Source: Fimenecus sp052298855
GTDB taxonomy: Bacteria; Bacillota; Clostridia; Oscillospirales; Acutalibacteraceae
Direction: 5' to 3'
Length of the DNA stretch: 64,000 nucleotides
Assembly (NCBI GenBank): GCA_052298855.1
Contig: DAVZXP010000005.1
Coordinates: 62,001 to 126,000 of the forward strand
Of the stretch, positions 57,173-63,393 are shown piece by piece. Every line of letters starts with the position of its first letter. Within the stretch, counting starts at the first letter, position 1. The position numbers and the translations under genes were made by a program. The notes under the pieces are model-generated. The model was given only the letters and a program-made list of their open reading frames with translations, searched no databases and was not told the DNA's origin.

Positions 57173-57600
57173 ATTTCAAAATCACATCCGTCAACGGTAA
57201 TTATTCGGTCGTCGTCGCCCTCACCCTTTTCGATAGTAACCTTAATTGTGTTATCGGGCAAAGCGTTTTCGATATTTTCACTCCACTCGACGCAAAGCAC
57301 GCTTCCCATATCCATATAATCAAAAAAGCCTGTCGAATAGAGGTCGTCCCAGGAAGAAACACGGTACATATCAAAATGACAGAGCTCCGAGTTTTTTCCG
57401 TAAACATTTACAATCGCAAAGGTCGGACTGCTGACATCACATTCAATGCCCATTCCCTTTGCAACACCCGTGGTAAATGCGGTTTTGCCCATGCCGAGTC
57501 CGCCGTAAAATGCAATTACGGTACCCTTTTTAACCTGCTTTCCGAATTTCTCGGCAAGCGCCACGGTCTCTTCATAATTTTTCGTTTTGAAAACCTGCAT
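57169..57600 (-). CDS. tsaE: tRNA threonylcarbamoyladenosine synthesis ATPase TsaE
   Basis: 143 residues. Walker A is YGGLGMGKTAFTTGVAKG near residue 37, the switch region is SSPTFAIVNVYG near 63, and Walker B lies in HFDMYRV with the family WSENIENALPD near 110. TsaE is the ATPase that resets the TsaBD complex. The start at 57600 gives the usual MQVFKTKNYEET beginning; the ribosome site is weak (GGTGAT). It heads the operon tsaE-tsaB-rpiB and is divergent from rodA. Confidence 0.95.
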   Translation of the reverse strand: MQVFKTKNYEETVALAEKFGKQVKKGTVIAFYGGLGMGKTAFTTGVAKGMGIECDVSSPTFAIVNVYGKNSELCHFDMYRVSSWDDLYSTGFFDYMDMGSVLCVEWSENIENALPDNTIKVTIEKGEGDDDRIITVDGCDFEI

Positions 57601-57654
57601 TATATCACCGATAGATATTGTACCACTAAAAGCCGTTTGCGTAAATAGTTTTGC

Positions 57655-57683
57655 TTGAAATCGGTGCGATAACATACTATAAT
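57655..57683 (+). promoter_or_regulatory. Consensus sigma-A promoter of rodA with a long leader
   Basis: TTGAAA (57655-57660), 17-base spacer, TATAAT (57678-57683). Transcription would start near 57690, 360 bases before the rodA start codon. Confidence 0.85.
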
Positions 57684-57723
57684 ATATTTGATATGTTAAG
57701 ATTTAAGGCTAAACACGGCAGGA

Positions 57724-58043
57724 AATAGTGTGAAAATCACACTATTCACATAATTATAATGCCCTCAAAATTTGCCTTTGGCAAAATTTTGAGATGGCAG
57801 AAATCACCATCACGCCTGTTTAGGCAACACGGGTTGAAACGGTGAATTTTAATAAACTATTTGTTGCCTAAAAGGCTATGGTGAATAGTGTGAAAATCAC
57901 ACTATTCACATAATTATAATGCCCTCAAAATTTGCCTTTGGCAAAATTTTGAGATGGCAGAAATCACCATCACGCCTGTTTAGGCAACACGGGTTGAAAC
58001 GGTGAATTTTAATAAACTATTTGTTGCCTAAAAGGCTATGGTG
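57724..58043 (+). repeat. Perfect tandem duplication of a 160-bp structured unit in the rodA leader
   Basis: 57724-57883 and 57884-58043 are identical base for base. Each unit holds three inverted repeats: AATAGTGTGA/TCACACTATT (10-bp arms, AAA loop); CTCAAAATTTGCC/GGCAAAATTTTGAG with a one-base bulge; and a long stem ATCACCAT-GCCTGTTTAGGCAAC paired with GTTGCCTAAAAGGC-ATGGTGAT. The last stem of the second unit ends at the rodA translation start region. The units lie between a consensus promoter and rodA, so they are part of its 5' leader RNA. They could be a regulatory RNA or a recently duplicated small mobile element. Confidence 0.8.
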
Positions 58044-58049
58044 ATTAAC

Positions 58050-59216
58050 ATGAAAAAGCTTTTTAATACAATTTCAACATTCTTAAAAGAAACCGATTTA
58101 TACCTACTCACCATGTGCTTTGTGGCCTCGGTGTTCGGTATAATTATGGTTACGAGTGCGACAAAATACACGCTCACAGACGGTCAAATTCTCTCAAGAG
58201 AAACGATAATTATGATCGTTGCCGTTGCGGTGGGTATTCTGTCGGCGATTTTAATTTCAATGCTTGACTATCAGGTGTTCACGAAGCTATGGCCCGTCAT
58301 TGCGGTCGTATGCATTGTGCTTATGCTGCTGCTTTTCAAATTCGGCACAGGCCCGAGCGCAAGAAGCGACGCAAGAACTTGGCTTAAATTCGGCCCGATT
58401 TCATTGCAGCCGTCCGAGCTTGTTAAAATCGGCTTTATCATCACCTTCAGCGTTCACATTGAAAAGCTCAAGGATAAGCTTAATCACATTTTGAGCATTT
58501 TACAGCTCGGCGTTCACGCAATTATACCGATTGCCCTCGTTGCTCTTACGGGCGATATGGGCTCGTCGCTTGTTTTCATCTTCATAACGGCGGCTATGCT
58601 CTTTGTTGCAGGCGTGCATTGGGGTTATTTCGCAGGTGCGTTTGCATTTATAATCGCTATCACTCCGCTTGCTTGGATTTATGTCCTCAAACAGCTTCAA
58701 AGGGACAGATTTTTGGCACTTATCTACCCCGACTTATACAGCGATATTATCTATCAGCAAAAGTGCGGAATGAGCGCATTGTCCTCGGGCGGCTTTGCGG
58801 GTCAAGGTCTTTTCAAGGGCGCATATACTCAGGCAGGAGTTATCCCCGAGAGCAAAAATGATATGATTTTTACCGTTATCGGCGAAGAACTGGGCTTTAT
58901 AGGTTGTACCGTTGCCTTGCTTTTGCTTACGCTTATCGCATTGCGCTGCATATCGGTCGGCAAAAAGTCAAGAGAGCAATCAACAGACCTTATCTGCTGC
59001 GGTATTGCGGCTATGATTGCAAGCCAGATGATTATCAATGTCGGAATGTGCCTTATGGTATTGCCCGTTATCGGAATTACGCTTCCGTTCTTCAGCGCAG
59101 GCGGCTCGTCAAACCTTTGTATATATTTGGGAATAGGTCTTGTGTTGAGCATTTACCGCCACAATTGCGAGCGTGAAACGGTTAATATCAAGGTCTACGA
59201 TTCATTGAGAAAATAA
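58050..59216 (+). CDS. rodA: SEDS-family peptidoglycan polymerase RodA
   Basis: 388 residues with ten membrane helices. SEDS proteins polymerise lipid II into glycan strands; RodA works with a class B PBP in cell elongation. Landmarks: SARSDARTWLKFGPISLQPSELVKIGFII (cited by parts WLKFGPISLQPSELVK, about residue 113), LTGDMGSSLVF near 170 with the catalytic aspartate, GGFAGQGLFKGAYTQAGVIPE near 250, and FTVIGEELGFIGC near 275 and LPFFSAGGSS near 345. The start at 58050 is preferred (GGTGA upstream); the ATG at 58038 lies inside the leader stem. SpoVE/FtsW are alternatives, but the motif wording is closest to RodA. It is preceded by a long structured leader. Confidence 0.9.
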   Translation: MKKLFNTISTFLKETDLYLLTMCFVASVFGIIMVTSATKYTLTDGQILSRETIIMIVAVAVGILSAILISMLDYQVFTKLWPVIAVVCIVLMLLLFKFGTGPSARSDARTWLKFGPISLQPSELVKIGFIITFSVHIEKLKDKLNHILSILQLGVHAIIPIALVALTGDMGSSLVFIFITAAMLFVAGVHWGYFAGAFAFIIAITPLAWIYVLKQLQRDRFLALIYPDLYSDIIYQQKCGMSALSSGGFAGQGLFKGAYTQAGVIPESKNDMIFTVIGEELGFIGCTVALLLLTLIALRCISVGKKSREQSTDLICCGIAAMIASQMIINVGMCLMVLPVIGITLPFFSAGGSSNLCIYLGIGLVLSIYRHNCERETVNIKVYDSLRK

Positions 59217-59390
59217 AAGAAAATTTAGCACAAACACAGGCTCCCTTGTAAAGGGAGCTGTCGTTTTTTTGGAACAAAAAAATGACTGAGGGATTTTTAC
59301 AAAATCATATAAAATCAACCTTACAATCCCTCCGAGTTGCCTACGGCAACCCACCTCCCTTTACACAAGGGAGGCTGAAATGCGGTTGTC

Positions 59391-59550
59391 CGCAAACCGC
59401 AAAAGTTGGTAGCGACAGCGAGCCGTTGCGAAGGCGTTTACAACCGAACAGGCGAGCCGAGCGTGATTTTGCGGAAGAGGAGGAGCTGCATAGTGAGTGA
59501 GAAACAGCCAAAGGCTGTTGCCAACGATACGGTGCAAATGACGACGTTGT
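59391..59550 (+). repeat. 160-bp repeat segment, copy B
   Basis: Inverted copy of 49797-49955, with matching landmarks CCGCAAAAGTTGGTAGCGAC, GTTTACAACCGAACAGGCGA, GTGAGTGAGAAACAGCC and GCAAATGACGACG. Confidence 0.75.
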
Positions 59551-59624
59551 AGGGCGGTGGCTTGCTGCCGCCGTTAAATCACAACAAATCAAAGGTTACA
59601 AGCAATTACATTTTTATATTATAT

Positions 59625-59696
59625 CGTAGGGGCGAACTGTGTTCGCCCGTTTTTAATTTGCTATGAATTGACGGGCGACCGCAGGTCGCCCCTACG
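59625..59696 (+). repeat. 72-bp palindromic element, copy 7
   Basis: Forward orientation, practically identical to copy 1 at 36210 including the TTTTTAATTTGCTATGAATTG middle, although 23 kb away. Confidence 0.92.
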
Positions 59697-59888
59697 GATT
59701 GACACTAAATTTAATTTTACAGCAACCGTTGGTCGTTATATATCCGCAAATTCGTAGGGCGGCAGCAAGCCACCGCCCTACACCGTTGAATGTAACTTTT
59801 AATTCGTTCGAATCGCTAATTACTTTTTTAGTGGATTTTTTTCATGCTTAGCGGTATAATTAGCCCATAAAATTTGCGGAGGGGTATA

Positions 59889-60374
59889 ATGGACGTTAGG
59901 CACGCAACAAAACACGATATTTCCGCTATTTCCGAGGTCGAGGCTAAATGTTTTCCGCCGTCGGAGGCGGCAAGCAAAAAGGCTTTTACAGGACGAATTG
60001 AAAATTACGGAAATCATTTTTGGTTAATGTATGAAAACGATAAATTGATTGCTTTTGTTGACGGCTTCGTGACTGACGAAAGCGATTTGACGGACGAGAT
60101 GTTTGCAAATGCTGCAATGCACAACGAAAACGGTGCGTGGCAGATGATTTTCGGCGTGAACACGTTACCCGAATATCGAAACAACGGATATGCAAGCGAG
60201 CTTCTTCGCCGTGCCGTTGACGAGGCAAGAGAGCAAGGTCGCAAAGGTGTGGTTTTGACTTGTAAGGATAAGCTATTACCGTTTTATGCAAGGCTCGGCT
60301 TTGTTGACGAGGGTGTGACCGATAAATCAACTCACGGAAACGCCGTTTGGCATCAGATGAGGATAATTTTTTAA
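59889..60374 (+). CDS. GNAT-family N-acetyltransferase
   Basis: 161 residues of the Gcn5-related acetyltransferase fold. The acetyl-CoA binding motif A is seen as FGVNTLPEYRNNGYASELLRRAVDEA, quoted by the core RNNGYASELLRR (about residue 95), followed by VVLTCKDKLLPFYARLGFVDEG near residue 120 (core LLPFYARLGF). Such enzymes move an acetyl group from acetyl-CoA to an amine. The start at 59889 has GAGGGG upstream and gives MDVRHATKHDIS, a normal beginning. The N-terminal part resembles spermine/serotonin-type relatives, but the substrate is unknown. It is the last host-type gene before the tRNA fragment. Confidence 0.88.
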   Translation: MDVRHATKHDISAISEVEAKCFPPSEAASKKAFTGRIENYGNHFWLMYENDKLIAFVDGFVTDESDLTDEMFANAAMHNENGAWQMIFGVNTLPEYRNNGYASELLRRAVDEAREQGRKGVVLTCKDKLLPFYARLGFVDEGVTDKSTHGNAVWHQMRIIF

Positions 60375-60423
60375 CGGTAATGCTTATATAATTTATCAAA
60401 AGTAATTAAAGATGAATAACAAT

Positions 60424-60458
60424 AAAAGACCTCCCGTTATTAAAACGAGAGGTCTTTT
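60424..60458 (-). terminator. Terminator of the tRNA-Pro fragment
   Basis: AAAAGACCTC...GAGGTCTTTT hairpin directly after the CCA end of the minus-strand tRNA fragment. It is symmetrical and could also end the acetyltransferase transcript. Confidence 0.8.
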
Positions 60459-60502
60459 GGTCAGAGTGAGGTGACTCGAACACCCGGCATCTTGCTCCCA
60501 AA
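60458..60502 (-). pseudogene. 3' half of tRNA-Pro(TGG), probable attachment-site remnant
   Basis: On the minus strand the anticodon loop TTTGGGA (anticodon TGG) is followed by the 3' anticodon stem GCAAG, a 5-base variable loop ATGCC, a T-arm GGGTG-TTCGAGT-CACCT, the acceptor strand CACTCTG, A and CCA. These are exactly the segment lengths of a tRNA from the anticodon loop to the 3' end. The 5' half is missing: upstream sequence does not offer CTTGC or the expected acceptor CAGAGTG. A 3' fragment with its natural terminator is the scar left when an element integrates into a tRNA gene; the orientation places the element to the right. Confidence 0.85.
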
Positions 60503-60864
60503 CGAACCTATGAAGACACTTTCCGCTAAAAATAGCTTTTTCTGCCCCTTTCCGCTCGGAAAACCGTGTTCTTCGGCGCTCCCCATTCCACTGTTTCCGA
60601 GTGCTCCGAAACGGTAGGTGGTCTGTTATGTGGTCAACAGCAATTTCCGCAGAATAATACACACTACACGCCTCTCGTTATCATGCGAGAGGCGATTGCT
60701 TTTTATACGGTTATTATAACTCTGAACAACCCCTGATTCAAGTCAAAATTTGCACCGCAGTAGACAAAGAAAAAGAGGATTACGAAAATGCTCGGAGAAA
60801 ATAGAAAACCTGCAACAAAAAGTTGAGAAATAATGATATCGCAGTATTTTTATGCCGAAAACAG
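60503..60864. other. Island left border, no gene seen
   Basis: About 360 bases without a supported gene. It contains a strong hairpin CGCCTCTCG/CGAGAGGCG (60669-60694) with a T-rich tail, which looks like a terminator for plus-strand reading. It also has a short run ending ENLQQKVEK-stop in one frame (about 60740-60830) that could be a decayed gene end. The minus strand carries an open frame through the tRNA fragment that may preserve the end of an integrase or similar gene, but this is not certain. Confidence 0.5.
60669..60705 (+). terminator. Hairpin with T-rich tail near the island border
   Basis: Perfect 9-base arms CGCCTCTCG (60669-60677) and CGAGAGGCG (60686-60694), followed by ATTGCTTTTT. 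Confidence 0.7.
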
Positions 60865-60893
60865 TTGATGTTTGGCGAAGCATGTGGTATAAT
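60865..60893 (+). promoter_or_regulatory. Sigma-A promoter of the XRE regulator
   Basis: TTGATG (60865-60870), 17-base spacer, TATAAT (60888-60893). Confidence 0.85.
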
Positions 60894-60898
60894 GAATT

Positions 60899-60918
60899 TC
60901 AGTGATACAATGCACTGA
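60899..60918. promoter_or_regulatory. Dyad at the transcription start of the XRE gene (probable auto-operator)
   Basis: TCAGTG and CACTGA are perfect 6-base arms with an 8-base spacer, located at about +1 to +20. The position suits auto-repression by the HTH protein encoded next. Confidence 0.6.
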
Positions 60919-60945
60919 CAATAATTACTTATGAGGTGTAATACA

Positions 60946-61155
60946 ATGGCCGCAAGCTATAAAAAATTATTCAAGCTCTTAATCGACCGTGATATGAAAA
61001 AGAAAGAACTCGCCGAAAAAGCCGGCATCAGCATAGCCACCATCACCAAGATGGGCAAAGACGGCGCAGTAGTCTCCAGTGATGTGCTTGTAAAGATATG
61101 TACTGCGCTTGAGTGCACAATGGACGATATTGTCGATATTGTTCCACAAAAATAG
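60946..61155 (+). CDS. Small XRE/Cro-type HTH regulator (YozG-like)
   Basis: 69 residues, a single helix-turn-helix domain: KKKELAEKAGISIATITKMGKDG spans residues about 18-40 (core LAEKAGISIATITKM), followed by VKICTALECTMDDIVDI. Proteins of this type act as small repressors or as controller proteins in restriction-modification systems. GAGGTG precedes the ATG at 60946. It is driven by a good promoter with a dyad over the start point. It precedes the bifunctional methyltransferase gene by 103 bases on the same strand, which fits a controller role. The direct target is not proven. Confidence 0.85.
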   Translation: MAASYKKLFKLLIDRDMKKKELAEKAGISIATITKMGKDGAVVSSDVLVKICTALECTMDDIVDIVPQK

Positions 61156-61258
61156 TAAAGCCCGTTTTATGGTACATACACGTCTGTATAATTATAATAG
61201 CATAACCATGCTTTATGGTGTTTGAAGCTAAATTTACTATGAGTTTGGAGACAAATAA

Positions 61259-63367
61259 ATGGGCAACAAAAATACGAATCTTCAAGTAGCCAAAAGGGCG
61301 AAAGATGATGAATTCTATACTACATATGAAACCGTAGAGCAAGAAGTGTTGCATTATGTAGATCAGTTTAAAAATAAAACAGTATTATGTAATTGCGACG
61401 ATCCGTTTGAATCAAACTTCTGTAGATTTTTTCTAAGAAACTTTAATGTTCTAAAACTCAAAAGGTTGATTTGCACATCATATTATTCTTCAAAAGTAAT
61501 TGCTACGAAGTTGAGCTTTGATAATCAAGTCAAAGATTCCTTTGATCGTAAAAATGGATATGTCCTTGATGTCACCAAGTTTTGCAATGATAATGCCGAG
61601 CTTTCAGATGAGTATATAACTAACTTCTTACTATCACATAAGGTCATTAAAATGTTAAATGGGGATGGAGATTTCAGGAGTAGTGAATGCATTGAATATT
61701 TAAAAGAATCTGATATAGTAGTCACAAATCCACCGTTCTCACTATTCAAAGAAATTGTTTCAGAGATAATCAAATACGGAAAAAGTTTCTTGCTCATCGG
61801 CAACCAAAATGCATTGACTTATAAAGAGATATTTCCTCTGATTCAAAATAACGAGGTATGGACAGGATATCAATTCGGAGAAATGAAATTCAGAGTACCT
61901 CAATCATCTGAACCTCGTGCCACACGCTACTGGGTAGATGAAACAGGGCAGAAATGGCGCAGCTTGGGGAATGCTATGTGGCTAACAAACTTGGATAATG
62001 ATAGACGTCACGAAGAATTGCCTTTAACTAAAAAATACAGCCCACAAGATCATCCTAAGTATGATACATACGATGCGATCCATGTAAAATCAATAACCGA
62101 GATTCCTTATGACTATGCAGGTGTTATGGGAGTTCCAATAACTATTGTAAATAAGTATAACAGCGAACAGTTCGAGATTGTAGGTGAAGCAAATCACGGA
62201 TCTGATAATGAGTTCGATTTATTTAAACCTACCATCAACGGAAAAGAAGTATTCAAGAGAATCTTAATTCGCAACAAGAGGTTAATTAAAATGCCAACTA
62301 AAGAGTTTAGAATATTAGACCTATTCAGTGGTGCGGGTGGAATGTCTTATGGAATGGAAAAGAATGCACACTTTAAAACAGAAGTAGCACTGGATTATAA
62401 TCCGCAGGCACTCGAAACATTCAAATATAATATGCCTAATGCAGAGGTTGTTACGGGCGATATCACAGATGACAGGGTTAAAAAGCAGCTCATTGAACTG
62501 AGCAAAAAGCGAAAGGTCAATATGATAATTGGCGGTCCCCCGTGTCAAGGATTCTCGCTAAAAGGCAAAAAGCTTGGATTAGATGATCCGAGGAACTTTC
62601 TGTTCAATGAATATCTCAACATTGTAAGTATATTAAATCCTGAGGTGTTCGTAATCGAAAATGTTAAGGCACTCCTGTCCACTTCCGCTGGATGGTTCAA
62701 AAATCAGATAATAGAGAAAGTTAGACGAATGGGATATCATGTGGAATACGGTGTGCTTACAGCTTCAGACTTTGGTGTTCCTCAGGCAAGACAAAGAGCG
62801 ATTTTTATATGCTCTAAAAATAAACCCGTAACACTTCCGAAACCTACATGCCATGAAATGGTAACAGTTAGAGATGCTATCTATGATTTGGCATACTTGA
62901 ATTCTGGCGAGGGCGAATTCGAGCAAGATTATGTTACAGAGCCTACAAGTGATTACCAAAAAGTAATGCGACAAGGTAGTAAGAAGCTGTATAACCACAA
63001 GGCATCTAACCATGCAGAAATAGCAATCAGAAAATTACAAATGATTCCGCCTGAATGCGGAAAAGAACATTTACCGCAAGAGTTGACAGGCAATCAACAG
63101 TTTAGCGGAACATGGGGAAGATTGAAATGGGATGCTGTTTCTCCCACGATAGACACAAGATTTGATGCATCCTCAAACGGTACGAATAATCATCCATTCT
63201 TGCATAGAGCTATCACGCCTCGCGAAGCAGCGAGAATACAATCGTTTGATGATAAGTTCGTATTTATCGGAGCAAAACTATATATTCGTCAACAAATCGG
63301 AAATGCAGTGCCTCCCCTTATGGCAAAGGCGATTGCAGATCAAATTTACGACATACTGAGTAAATAA
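61259..63367 (+). CDS. Fused EcoRI-type adenine methyltransferase and C5-cytosine methyltransferase
   Basis: 702 residues. Residues 1-340 match the EcoRI-methylase type of N6-adenine methyltransferase: KRAKDDEFYTTYETVEQE at the start, the catalytic motif NPPF in VVTNPPFSLFKEI (about 157), and WLTNLDNDRRHEEL near 240. Residues 350-702 are a full C5-cytosine methyltransferase: FSGAGGMSYGM (motif I, about 354), GGPPCQGFSLKG with the catalytic cysteine (motif IV, about 429), ENVKALL (motif VI, about 467), QARQRAIFI (motif VIII) and IGNAVPP (motif X, about 681). Both active sites look complete. One chain could therefore place two different methyl marks, a rare arrangement. AT-rich base use differs from the host genes to the left. 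The next gene follows at 26 bases. Confidence 0.9.
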   Translation: MGNKNTNLQVAKRAKDDEFYTTYETVEQEVLHYVDQFKNKTVLCNCDDPFESNFCRFFLRNFNVLKLKRLICTSYYSSKVIATKLSFDNQVKDSFDRKNGYVLDVTKFCNDNAELSDEYITNFLLSHKVIKMLNGDGDFRSSECIEYLKESDIVVTNPPFSLFKEIVSEIIKYGKSFLLIGNQNALTYKEIFPLIQNNEVWTGYQFGEMKFRVPQSSEPRATRYWVDETGQKWRSLGNAMWLTNLDNDRRHEELPLTKKYSPQDHPKYDTYDAIHVKSITEIPYDYAGVMGVPITIVNKYNSEQFEIVGEANHGSDNEFDLFKPTINGKEVFKRILIRNKRLIKMPTKEFRILDLFSGAGGMSYGMEKNAHFKTEVALDYNPQALETFKYNMPNAEVVTGDITDDRVKKQLIELSKKRKVNMIIGGPPCQGFSLKGKKLGLDDPRNFLFNEYLNIVSILNPEVFVIENVKALLSTSAGWFKNQIIEKVRRMGYHVEYGVLTASDFGVPQARQRAIFICSKNKPVTLPKPTCHEMVTVRDAIYDLAYLNSGEGEFEQDYVTEPTSDYQKVMRQGSKKLYNHKASNHAEIAIRKLQMIPPECGKEHLPQELTGNQQFSGTWGRLKWDAVSPTIDTRFDASSNGTNNHPFLHRAITPREAARIQSFDDKFVFIGAKLYIRQQIGNAVPPLMAKAIADQIYDILSK

Positions 63368-63393
63368 TTAACGGGAAGGATATAGGTGCAAAT

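Larger units (their letters stand above)
59217..59870. repeat. Intergenic palindromic-repeat cluster 5
   Basis: No gene is supported between rodA and the acetyltransferase gene. It contains a GGCTCCCTTGT...GGGAGC hairpin (about 59240-59262) that may terminate rodA, the second copy of the 160-bp segment (59391-59550), two CGGC/GCCG palindromes (59549-59572 and 59753-59781) and one 72-bp element (59625-59696). Open frames seen here follow the repeats and are not real genes. Confidence 0.8.

Noticed and set aside
59282..59500. Plus-strand open frame of 72 codons after rodA
   Set aside because: It lies in repeat cluster 5. The same peptide-like text can be read from the inverted copy at 49.8 kb, a by-product of the repeat.
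60396..60662. Minus-strand open frame of 88 codons running through the tRNA fragment and its terminator
   Set aside because: Its second half is simply the tRNA and hairpin sequence read as codons. The first part might be the end of an integrase-like gene but has no motif that I can defend.
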